Assembly: GCA_033762625.1 (NCBI GenBank)
Contig: JANRLI010000009.1
Location: forward strand, 1 to 62,038
Length of the DNA stretch: 62,038 nucleotides
Reading direction: 5' to 3'
Origin: Alphaproteobacteria bacterium
GTDB lineage: Bacteria; Pseudomonadota; Alphaproteobacteria; UBA9219; RGZA01
Position numbers and translations under genes: made by a program
The notes under the pieces: generated by a model
Seen by the model: the letters and a program-made list of their open reading frames with translations, nothing else
What the model was told of the DNA's origin: nothing
Databases searched by the model: none
Part shown: positions 56,419 to 62,038 of the stretch, in pieces
Layout: each line of letters begins with the position of its first letter
Position numbering within the stretch: the first letter of the stretch is position 1

Positions 56419-57483
56419 ATGACATCTAGCCCGATTAAAGTAATCATTGTCGATGATAGCGCCTTGATGCGCCAGATCCTTACGGAACTGCTCAGCTGCG
56501 ATGACATTAAAGTTGTGGGCAGCGCTCCTGATCCAATCCTAGCGCGCGAGCTTATCAAACAGCACAACCCCGATGTTCTTACGCTGGATATCGAAATGCC
56601 GAAAATGGGTGGGCTGGAATTCCTTGAACGCATCATGACACTGCGCCCGATGCCGGTGATTATGATTTCAAGCTTAACAGCACTGGGCGCTGATTCTACG
56701 GTGCGCGCGCTCGAACTGGGCGCTGTTGATTATGTAACCAAGCCCACAAATGATTTGCATAAGGAAATGCATGTGCTGGCTGATGAGTTGCGTAACAAGG
56801 TACGCGTTGCCGCAAAAGCAAAAGTCCATCCTTATGTCATGCCTGTGCGCAAGCCTTATGAAAAAAAGGTGCAACCGGTAGCGGAGGTTGTCCCGCCATC
56901 GCAGCAACAGCTTATTGCAATTGGCGCATCAACAGGCGGCGTTGAAGCCATCACCGAAGTATTAACCGGCATGCCGCCTGAATCGCCGCCTATTATCATT
57001 ACCCAGCACATGCCGGAAAAATTTACAGCATCATTTGCGCATCGTTTGAATTCCATCACGCCCATTCGTGTGGCTGAAGCAAAAGATGGTGATCGTTTGG
57101 AACAAGGCCATGCCTATATCGCGCCAGGTGGTTTTCAAATGGAGCTGGCAAAATCAGGGAATGTCTTTTCATGCAAAGTGTATCAGGGTGAGACAGTTTC
57201 AGGTCACCGCCCATCGGTTGATGTGCTGTTCCGTTCTGTTGCTAAACACGCAGGTCGCCAAGCCGTTGGCGTTATCCTAACCGGAATGGGTAGGGACGGC
57301 GCGGATGGATTGTTGGAAATGCGTAAAGCAGGCGCGCAAACCATCGGTCAGGATGAAGCAAGCTGCGTCGTTTACGGTATGCCCAAAGTCGCCTTCGATC
57401 TTGGCGCTGTTGAAATGCAGACCACGCTAAAAGATATAAATAAACAGCTTATAAAGCTATTAAAGCTCAATTCCGCCCAGTAA
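56419..57483 (+). CDS. cheB: Chemotaxis protein-glutamate methylesterase CheB
   Basis: 354-residue receptor-demethylating enzyme. The receiver domain has IIVDDSALMRQILTELL, phospho-aspartate LTLDIEMPKMGGLEFLER and VTKPT. After a linker the esterase triad appears: serine in GASTGGVEAITEVL, histidine in IIITQHMPEKF and aspartate in LTGMGRDGADGLLEM. It opposes the methyltransferase CheR, which is not encoded in this operon. The ATG at 56419 is preferred over a TTG five codons earlier. It is the last gene before the tRNA. Confidence 0.95.
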   Translation: MTSSPIKVIIVDDSALMRQILTELLSCDDIKVVGSAPDPILARELIKQHNPDVLTLDIEMPKMGGLEFLERIMTLRPMPVIMISSLTALGADSTVRALELGAVDYVTKPTNDLHKEMHVLADELRNKVRVAAKAKVHPYVMPVRKPYEKKVQPVAEVVPPSQQQLIAIGASTGGVEAITEVLTGMPPESPPIIITQHMPEKFTASFAHRLNSITPIRVAEAKDGDRLEQGHAYIAPGGFQMELAKSGNVFSCKVYQGETVSGHRPSVDVLFRSVAKHAGRQAVGVILTGMGRDGADGLLEMRKAGAQTIGQDEASCVVYGMPKVAFDLGAVEMQTTLKDINKQLIKLLKLNSAQ

Positions 57484-57506
57484 TAAACGCATATTGCCTG
57501 CCAAAC

Positions 57507-57532
57507 CCCACCCCTTGTTTTTATGGGGTGGG
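57507..57532 (+). other. GC-rich hairpin after cheB
   Basis: An 8-bp perfect stem CCCACCCC / GGGGTGGG surrounds a ten-base T-rich loop, 23 bases past the cheB stop. No T-tract follows, so intrinsic termination is doubtful; it may end or stabilise the che transcript. Confidence 0.45.
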
Positions 57533-57575
57533 CTTGCTACAAAACACCTCACAAATGTTACGTTTGTAAATGTGC

Positions 57576-57668
57576 GGACGGGTGGCCGAGTGGCCGAAGG
57601 CGGCGGTTTGCTAAACCGTTATAGGGGGTAAACCCTTATCGGAGGTTCGAATCCTCTCCCGTCCGCCA
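57576..57668 (+). tRNA. tRNA-Ser (GCT)
   Basis: A class II tRNA of 93 bases. The acceptor stem GGACGGG pairs with CCCGTCC; discriminator G and an encoded CCA follow. The D-arm starts TGGCCGAG. The anticodon arm GCGGT-TTGCTAA-ACCGT carries anticodon GCT for AGC/AGU codons. The long variable arm (TATAGGGGGTAAACCCTTATC) is typical of serine tRNA, and the T-arm is GAGGTTCGAATCCTC. Its 3' end borders a perfect palindrome and foreign-looking DNA, a usual place for integration. Confidence 0.95.
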
Positions 57669-57705
57669 GTTTATAAAAAGGGCCATATGGCCCTTTTTAT
57701 AAACT
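57668..57705. repeat. Perfect 38-bp palindrome at the tRNA 3' end
   Basis: The 19-base half-site AGTTTATAAAAAGGGCCAT is followed immediately by its exact reverse complement, without spacer, starting on the last base of tRNA-Ser. As RNA it would form a GC-topped hairpin ending in a U-rich strand, so it can serve as the tRNA terminator. Perfect symmetry over 38 bases with A/T arms is longer than termination needs and might also be a protein-binding or recombination site. Confidence 0.85.
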
Positions 57706-57730
57706 AACGTCAGAAGTTTTGAACCGATAA

Positions 57731-57833
57731 GAGGTTCGACAATTTTCGGGAGCGCCCGAAGGTTTTATTTGGGCGCGACCAGAAAATTGCAACTTTGCGA
57801 GCGGCTTAGCCGCGTGGCAAAGTAATCCTCTCC
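57731..57833. repeat. Split copy of the tRNA-Ser T-arm enclosing two hairpins
   Basis: GAGGTTCGA (57731-57739) and AATCCTCTCC (57824-57833) reproduce the T-arm of the adjacent tRNA-Ser (GAGGTTCGAATCCTCTCC at 57642-57659) but are separated by 84 bases. The insert holds two nested inverted repeats: CAATTTTC (57740-57747) with GAAAATTG (57782-57789) around GCGCCC/GGGCGC, and ACTTTGC (57792-57798) with GCAAAGT (57817-57823) around GCGGC/GCCGC. Because AGAGG and CCTCT can pair, the whole could fold as a three-way junction. It looks like a tRNA remnant carrying a small palindromic element; the origin is inferred. Confidence 0.6.
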
Positions 57834-57866
57834 ATTTTTGTTTTCTAAACTAACCCAAGCAAATTT

Positions 57867-58757
57867 ATGGCACCATCCAAAAACCATCACTGGTGGCCTA
57901 TATGTATTTCCGAATTTTGGAAAGATACAAATGGTTGTACAACTAGGTTATCGCCAAGTGGAGAAGCTTTGTGCCGACCGCCAAAAAATTTTGGAGTGAT
58001 TGGGCATGGCCATACTATCAAAATGAGCCGGAAAGCAGGTGAAACAACTGTATGGGATTATAATTTTGAAAATGAGTTTGATAAAGCCGATACTAATTTT
58101 CCAAATGTAATCAAATGGCTAAATAGTCTTCGTCAAGAAAAACGTACCAATGCGCGTAATTCCATAGGTAGATTTTTACCACAAGAGGTACCCGAAGAAA
58201 TGCTTGGCTTACTTATGGAAGGTCTTGTTTCCCTTTGTGTGCGAAGTCCTATGAACCGTAACGCAGCCGCCAGTATAGCTGAAGAATTAAGAGGGGGACT
58301 TGGAGTCCGTGAGCGCAATACCATCATAGCAGCAAATATGCGCTACCAGCAGAGAAATATTGCAGATGGTTTGGGTACTCGTGGCAAGTTTGCAGTTATA
58401 TTTTCTCCAGATCGTGAATATATTTTTGGCGATGGATTCTTTCAGAACCTTTCGTCATCAATTGGTTTGCCGCTTAACCCAGAAATGCTAGTACCGTTAA
58501 CGCCAAGCATAAGCGTGCTGTTTGTTAGGCCGCATCAGTATTCAGCGGAGCCTAGACTTTCGACAATTGTAGTCAGTGCTCAGGAGACAGACATGATGAA
58601 TCATTTTGTTCAAATCTATGCAAAAGATATGATCTTTTATCGACAAGAGAAGCCAGTCTTGGCTCAAGAATTTTATAAAGGAGAGCATCTTTGCCTTAAT
58701 GGCCCAAATAGACCGATTGATGGACTAATACATGGTGTTCTTAATGTGCGTACTTAA
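57867..58757 (+). CDS. DUF4238-like protein, probably horizontally acquired
   Basis: 296-residue protein of unknown function. The start KNHHWWPICISEFWKDTNG and the later FGDGFFQNLSS with LVPLTPSISVLFVRP resemble the order seen in DUF4238 proteins (an N-terminal His/Trp-rich motif and a mid-to-late PLTP segment), a family scattered through mobile DNA. No signal peptide or membrane segment is seen. The gene is AT-richer than its neighbours and uses AGA/AGG arginine codons that they avoid. It sits just downstream of tRNA-Ser and the split T-arm, which suggests island cargo. The family call is moderate. Confidence 0.6.
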   Translation: MAPSKNHHWWPICISEFWKDTNGCTTRLSPSGEALCRPPKNFGVIGHGHTIKMSRKAGETTVWDYNFENEFDKADTNFPNVIKWLNSLRQEKRTNARNSIGRFLPQEVPEEMLGLLMEGLVSLCVRSPMNRNAAASIAEELRGGLGVRERNTIIAANMRYQQRNIADGLGTRGKFAVIFSPDREYIFGDGFFQNLSSSIGLPLNPEMLVPLTPSISVLFVRPHQYSAEPRLSTIVVSAQETDMMNHFVQIYAKDMIFYRQEKPVLAQEFYKGEHLCLNGPNRPIDGLIHGVLNVRT

Positions 58758-58876
58758 AAAAGATGTAATTGTTGAAAATTTCTACATGGATTTTAGAGAA
58801 GCCTTATGCAAAGCTAATATGGTAAAAAAAATAGCTTAAATGGGCCAGTTTATGCCGCCTATCATCAATACTTTTC

Positions 58877-59614
58877 ATGAAACTCACTGCCTATACCTTT
58901 GATAACCTGCCATTTGAAATACGGCCTGCACCGTTTGAACGTGCTTGGATGGATGCAACACGTGAACGCTATGCGTATCGCTGCCTGCCGCTGACGATTG
59001 CCAACACGCATGGGTGGGAGATCTTATGCCCATCGCGGTTTGGTGCAGTGTGGGATGGCGGCGAAAACATGCAGTCCATTCAGTTGATTGAAGATCCGGT
59101 CATCAAGCCATACGCTGTGAGCCATTTCGGGTTTGGCATACTTACTTTCCATATTCACGCATTGTTCCGCACGGAACCCGGATTTGACATGTTTGTGCAA
59201 GGCCCAGTCAATCAGCCCAAAGATGGCATTGCGCCGTTATCGGGCGTTGTTGAAACGGATTGGTCGCCTTATACCTTCACGATGAACTGGAAGTTTACAC
59301 GCAAAGATCATCCGGTGTTTTTCGAGAAGGACGAGCCGTTTTGCCATATTTTTCCAGTGCGACGCAGTGATTTGGAATTAATGGAACCTGGCACACGCCC
59401 GCTTACCGATGTTCCGGAATTAAAACGTGAATACGATACATGGAATGCGAGCCGCACGGGGTTCATCGCCGATCTAAAGCAGGCGGGAACCGAGGCTTAC
59501 GTGAATAAATGGCAAAAATTATATCAGCGCGGCGTAATGCCAGATGGGGAAACGCAAACCGCGCCCGAACACAGAACACGCTTGCGCGTGAAGCCATTTG
59601 TTGAACAGAAATAG
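58877..59614 (+). CDS. DUF6065-like protein
   Basis: 245-residue protein resembling the uncharacterised DUF6065 family: WMDATRERYAYRCLPLTIAN, HGWEILCPSRFGAVWDGG, SHFGFGILTFHIHALFRTEP, VQGPVNQPKDGIAPLSGVVE and DWSPYTFTMNWKFTRKDHP. It is rich in Trp, His and aromatic residues and lacks a signal peptide, suggesting a soluble enzyme or binding protein. No catalytic motif could be named. It converges on the cupin gene with two bases between the stops, and is the left member of an accessory cluster. Confidence 0.68.
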   Translation: MKLTAYTFDNLPFEIRPAPFERAWMDATRERYAYRCLPLTIANTHGWEILCPSRFGAVWDGGENMQSIQLIEDPVIKPYAVSHFGFGILTFHIHALFRTEPGFDMFVQGPVNQPKDGIAPLSGVVETDWSPYTFTMNWKFTRKDHPVFFEKDEPFCHIFPVRRSDLELMEPGTRPLTDVPELKREYDTWNASRTGFIADLKQAGTEAYVNKWQKLYQRGVMPDGETQTAPEHRTRLRVKPFVEQK

Positions 59615-59616
59615 GC

Positions 59617-60297
59617 TTAATGTTCGACCCTGTGGGTACCATTGAACATCGGATGATTGAATTCCAGTCCTGATGGCGGAGAGCTGAAAATATGCAATGG
59701 CAACACCAGTAATGAATCGCCATCTGTCTCGAAGTGGTGGGGGCACATCGGATGTAATACCAATGACATCCCGGCGCTTAGCTCCTGTTTAGCTTGCCAT
59801 TGTTCCATGCCAACGACGCAGCGCCCACGGCCTTCAAGCACATGCACGATGCGTGCAGTGGAATGGATATGATGCGCCTGTTCACTTGAATGCGGTGGCA
59901 AATGTAGTAATTGCAAAGTTGGGTCGCCAATACGCTCTGGCGTAAAGATCTGGCGTGTCGAGCAGCCATTGATGTAAGGCAAATGGGTGGCGCGGCCAAC
60001 GGTCACCGAACGGGCGGATGGTGTATAACCACGGATAACGGTGGCGATGATGGTAGACTGAAATTTAAATGGGCCCGATTGCACATGCGCAACGCCATTT
60101 TTGTCATAGTAATAAACGCAATCCCCTTTTTCAACGTCCACTGCGTGATTACCGTAATAGGTTTTGTAGGTATAAAGATCTGTTTCGCGCGAGCTGCTGG
60201 TTGCTGTGACGCCAGGTTGGAAATATTCGACGCCAAATTTTTTCATCAACTCGCGATGCTTGGCTATCTCGGTATCTTGAAATGCGCTCACATTCAT
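59617..60297 (-). CDS. Cupin-domain protein
   Basis: 226-residue protein with a C-terminal cupin. The first motif is LPPHSSEQAHHIHSTARIVH (His-X-His present, the usual glutamate replaced), then HVLEGRGRCVVG; the second motif is LVLHPMCPHHFE. A three-histidine metal site is plausible. The first 100 residues (YKTYYGNHAVDVEKGD) are unrecognised but may form a second, degenerate cupin-like sheet. TGGAGAAAACAG precedes the ATG. It is the last gene of a minus-strand set with the unknown 197-residue protein and the ATP-pyrophosphatase. Function could be oxygenase, isomerase or sensor. Confidence 0.8.
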   Translation of the reverse strand: MNVSAFQDTEIAKHRELMKKFGVEYFQPGVTATSSSRETDLYTYKTYYGNHAVDVEKGDCVYYYDKNGVAHVQSGPFKFQSTIIATVIRGYTPSARSVTVGRATHLPYINGCSTRQIFTPERIGDPTLQLLHLPPHSSEQAHHIHSTARIVHVLEGRGRCVVGMEQWQAKQELSAGMSLVLHPMCPHHFETDGDSLLVLPLHIFSSPPSGLEFNHPMFNGTHRVEH

Positions 60298-60374
60298 CTG
60301 TTTTCTCCATTCCCACTCTTAACGATTAGGTAATAATTGACACAAAACTCTAAACAATCTCTATACAGCTGGGT

Positions 60375-60968
60375 CTAAATCCTCATTTTTTCTACTTCGG
60401 CGGCAATTAAATCGTTCGCTTTGTCATATTCATGATCCCGGAGCAGCTGGCGGACCTTAAATTCCAGTCGATTCAGGTAAGAAATGACCGTGCGGTAGGA
60501 TTCATATTGCAGCCAAAGCTTGGTGACCAAGGCATCAGGGGTTAGATTTTGTTCATCCGTTTCCAAAAGCGAAGTAATGATCGTGCATTCATCCAAACTT
60601 CCGTTTTTGCGGTATTGGCGGATTTCATCAACCAGCAAGACATCCATTAATGGCTGGCCAATCGAATTATCCGTGTATTTGGCGCGCTGCGTATTTGTGA
60701 TGGTATTAAGCCCGGCTAAAATCTGAAGCTGCTTGATAAGACCTTCGCGTTCATCCCAGTTGGGCGGTAACTCGCCTTCAACCGTATAAAAGCCTTTTTG
60801 CATGCTGTAACCGACATTGCCCCTTGTCACCATATCGTTCAGCGGCATGGGAATGGCGCCGGTGATGCTGTACCATTTTACTTTTTGAACGGCGACCGGC
60901 TTGCTGTATAGCGTTTGCGGGGTCCAGTAAATAATACGCTCTTGAAAAAGATAAATATAAGCACTCAT
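60375..60968 (-). CDS. Unknown protein of the accessory cluster
   Basis: 197-residue protein that I do not recognise. It starts MSAYIYLFQERIIYWTPQT, is beta-rich to about residue 70 and helical afterwards (e.g. LIKQLQILAGLNTITNTQRA, then LEFKVRQLLRDHEYDKANDL). There is no signal peptide or metal motif. It overlaps the ATP-pyrophosphatase gene by 4 bases, so the two products are probably made in fixed ratio. The position suggests a partner or substrate-handling protein of that enzyme. Confidence 0.7.
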   Translation of the reverse strand: MSAYIYLFQERIIYWTPQTLYSKPVAVQKVKWYSITGAIPMPLNDMVTRGNVGYSMQKGFYTVEGELPPNWDEREGLIKQLQILAGLNTITNTQRAKYTDNSIGQPLMDVLLVDEIRQYRKNGSLDECTIITSLLETDEQNLTPDALVTKLWLQYESYRTVISYLNRLEFKVRQLLRDHEYDKANDLIAAEVEKMRI

Positions 60969-61996
60969 CGGATATACTCCACAGCTTGTTCTCTGGTCAG
61001 GTAGTTATAGTCGGTATCAATCGCTTCATAGAATTCGGAAGAGTACCAAATCTGGTACAAGCTACCTACTTTGGGCTTATTGATATAATCAGCAAACCCT
61101 GTTGAGTTGACGATATATTCTTTGGCGGCAAGCTTGTACGTCGAATAACTCTTGGCAATTTTTTTATCGTGATTATCAAAGCTCCAGCGTTGCCATGCGG
61201 GTGTATCATAGAAATGTTTGATTTTCGGGAATGTGTTTTTGGGGTCTGTCCAGCCATTATGCGCAAGTAAGCGGTATTTTACATGCTGCCATTTATTGGT
61301 GAAGTTAAACCACCATATCCAGTCGAATGCGGTAGTAAGCGGGAAAGGGCAGTAGGAAAGGGTTTGTTCATATCGCGGTATGAATGAGGCGGTAATTTCA
61401 GGCCCAAACATGCTACGATAAACGGGCGGCATAATTTCCTGCCACGGTTTGAAAATCCCCCCATCACCATATGTATGCCAAATCGCACGGATTACATCGG
61501 AACCAAACAGCTGATCACCATGTTCACCCGTTACGATATAGCCTTTTTTGAGGTAATATTCGACATGCCGGAAGGACGGCAGAATGCGTCCTTTGAACTT
61601 ATCAACTACAACATTCCAAAGTTCAGGAAATTCAAGCGCACTGTGATGCGATGAAAGAATATAAACGCGTTGCAGCTCTTGGGCTGACCATGTACGTAAA
61701 AACGCAATCACTGCGGATGAGCTGTCAATCCCGCCACTGTACATAATATAAATATTGCCATCGCATTTTTTCATCGCCACCGCATGTTCTTCGGCAACAT
61801 CACCAAAGCTTTTATTGGTGGATGGCATTTTTAGAATATCGCTAATCGGTTCGCAGCCCGCCGAGTAATGAAACGGATCGATCTGGTCAATCAAAACACG
61901 GCTGACCATCTGCGTATAAGGATACTGCCTTGGAAAGCCAGGCTTGAGCGGCAGGGTTTTGACACCTGACATATTTAAGTGAAGAAGCAGACCCAT
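60965..61996 (-). CDS. Asparagine-synthetase-like ATP-pyrophosphatase without glutaminase domain
   Basis: 343-residue protein with the N-type ATP-pyrophosphatase loop SGGIDSSSAV (residues 87-96) and the downstream GEHGDQLFGSD motif of the asparagine synthetase C-terminal domain. The N-terminal Ntn glutaminase domain of AsnB is missing: the protein is about half AsnB length and the first 80 residues show no Cys2 catalytic start. Such stand-alone synthetase folds adenylate a carboxyl group and couple it to an amine, as in lactam or lasso-peptide cyclases. Substrate unknown. An ATG at 61972 is an alternative start. It lies at the right window edge, so upstream partners are unseen. Confidence 0.8.
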   Translation of the reverse strand: MGLLLHLNMSGVKTLPLKPGFPRQYPYTQMVSRVLIDQIDPFHYSAGCEPISDILKMPSTNKSFGDVAEEHAVAMKKCDGNIYIMYSGGIDSSSAVIAFLRTWSAQELQRVYILSSHHSALEFPELWNVVVDKFKGRILPSFRHVEYYLKKGYIVTGEHGDQLFGSDVIRAIWHTYGDGGIFKPWQEIMPPVYRSMFGPEITASFIPRYEQTLSYCPFPLTTAFDWIWWFNFTNKWQHVKYRLLAHNGWTDPKNTFPKIKHFYDTPAWQRWSFDNHDKKIAKSYSTYKLAAKEYIVNSTGFADYINKPKVGSLYQIWYSSEFYEAIDTDYNYLTREQAVEYIR

Positions 61997-62038
61997 GGGT
62001 TCTAGATTATTTCCAGAAGAGAAGCGGAGTGGCGATGG

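Noticed and set aside
58758-58876. Far-end attachment site of the island next to tRNA-Ser
   Set aside because: I looked for another copy of the T-arm or tRNA 3' end after the DUF4238-like gene and saw none.

Overview
The window looks like one contiguous piece of an alphaproteobacterial chromosome with about 46-48% GC by eye. The evidence is gene order and family content. The run pdxJ-acpS-lepB-rnc-era, the block secA / parvulin / argJ / mutT, a methyltransferase of the NDUFAF5 type diverging from comF-grxC-nitrilase, a RpoE/ChrR-type sigma/anti-sigma pair, and gatCAB are all familiar alphaproteobacterial arrangements. The chemotaxis genes, argJ and full repair and translation sets argue against a strongly reduced endosymbiont. 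A free-living or host-associated member near Rhodospirillales/Micavibrionales would fit, but I cannot fix the genus from sequence alone.

Layout. 1-5 kb: the 3' part of sdhA and a complete sdhB, separated by two opposite-strand genes (a possible PemK/MazF-fold protein and a YidB/DUF937 protein), then two hypothetical genes, one carrying a cold-shock-like domain. 5-19 kb: housekeeping genes (yifB/comM-like, pdxJ-acpS-lepB-rnc-era, dps, aspartate aminotransferase, pgi, a pentapeptide-repeat protein, mutL-xerD-accA). 19-24 kb: two small single-pass membrane proteins closed by a clear terminator. Next come gpt and rlmI, followed by a tightly overlapping pair encoding a short EndoU-type nuclease and a MafI-like immunity protein. 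A TrmA/RlmD-type methyltransferase and a thioesterase close this block. 24-34 kb: a SPOUT methyltransferase, an ECF sigma factor with its zinc anti-sigma factor, an IalB-like secreted protein, rlmN, three tiny membrane proteins, parC, recO and an orphan PAS histidine kinase. 34-41 kb: NDUFAF5-like methyltransferase, comF, grxC and a nitrilase-family amidase, then a chemoreceptor followed by a CheY-like regulator and an FkbM-like protein. 40-52 kb: secA, parvulin, argJ, mutT, an O-antigen-ligase-type protein, ruvX, gatCAB and a Sel1-repeat protein. 53-57.5 kb: the chemotaxis operon STAS-cheY-cheA-cheW-cheB. 57.5-62 kb: tRNA-Ser(GCT), a perfect 38-bp palindrome, a split copy of the tRNA T-arm packed with hairpins, an AT-richer foreign-looking gene, and a compact accessory cluster (DUF6065-like, cupin, unknown, asparagine-synthetase-like ATP-pyrophosphatase) running to the right edge.

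The accessory signals that look most worth attention are five: the minimal EndoU/MafI-like pair inside a housekeeping operon; the anti-sigma factor whose sensor cupin seems to have lost its metal ligands; the tRNA-Ser-associated palindromic element with a split T-arm; the ATP-pyrophosphatase/cupin cluster at the right edge; and the cold-shock-like fusion near 4 kb. All functional statements rest on motifs read by eye; no database search was run.
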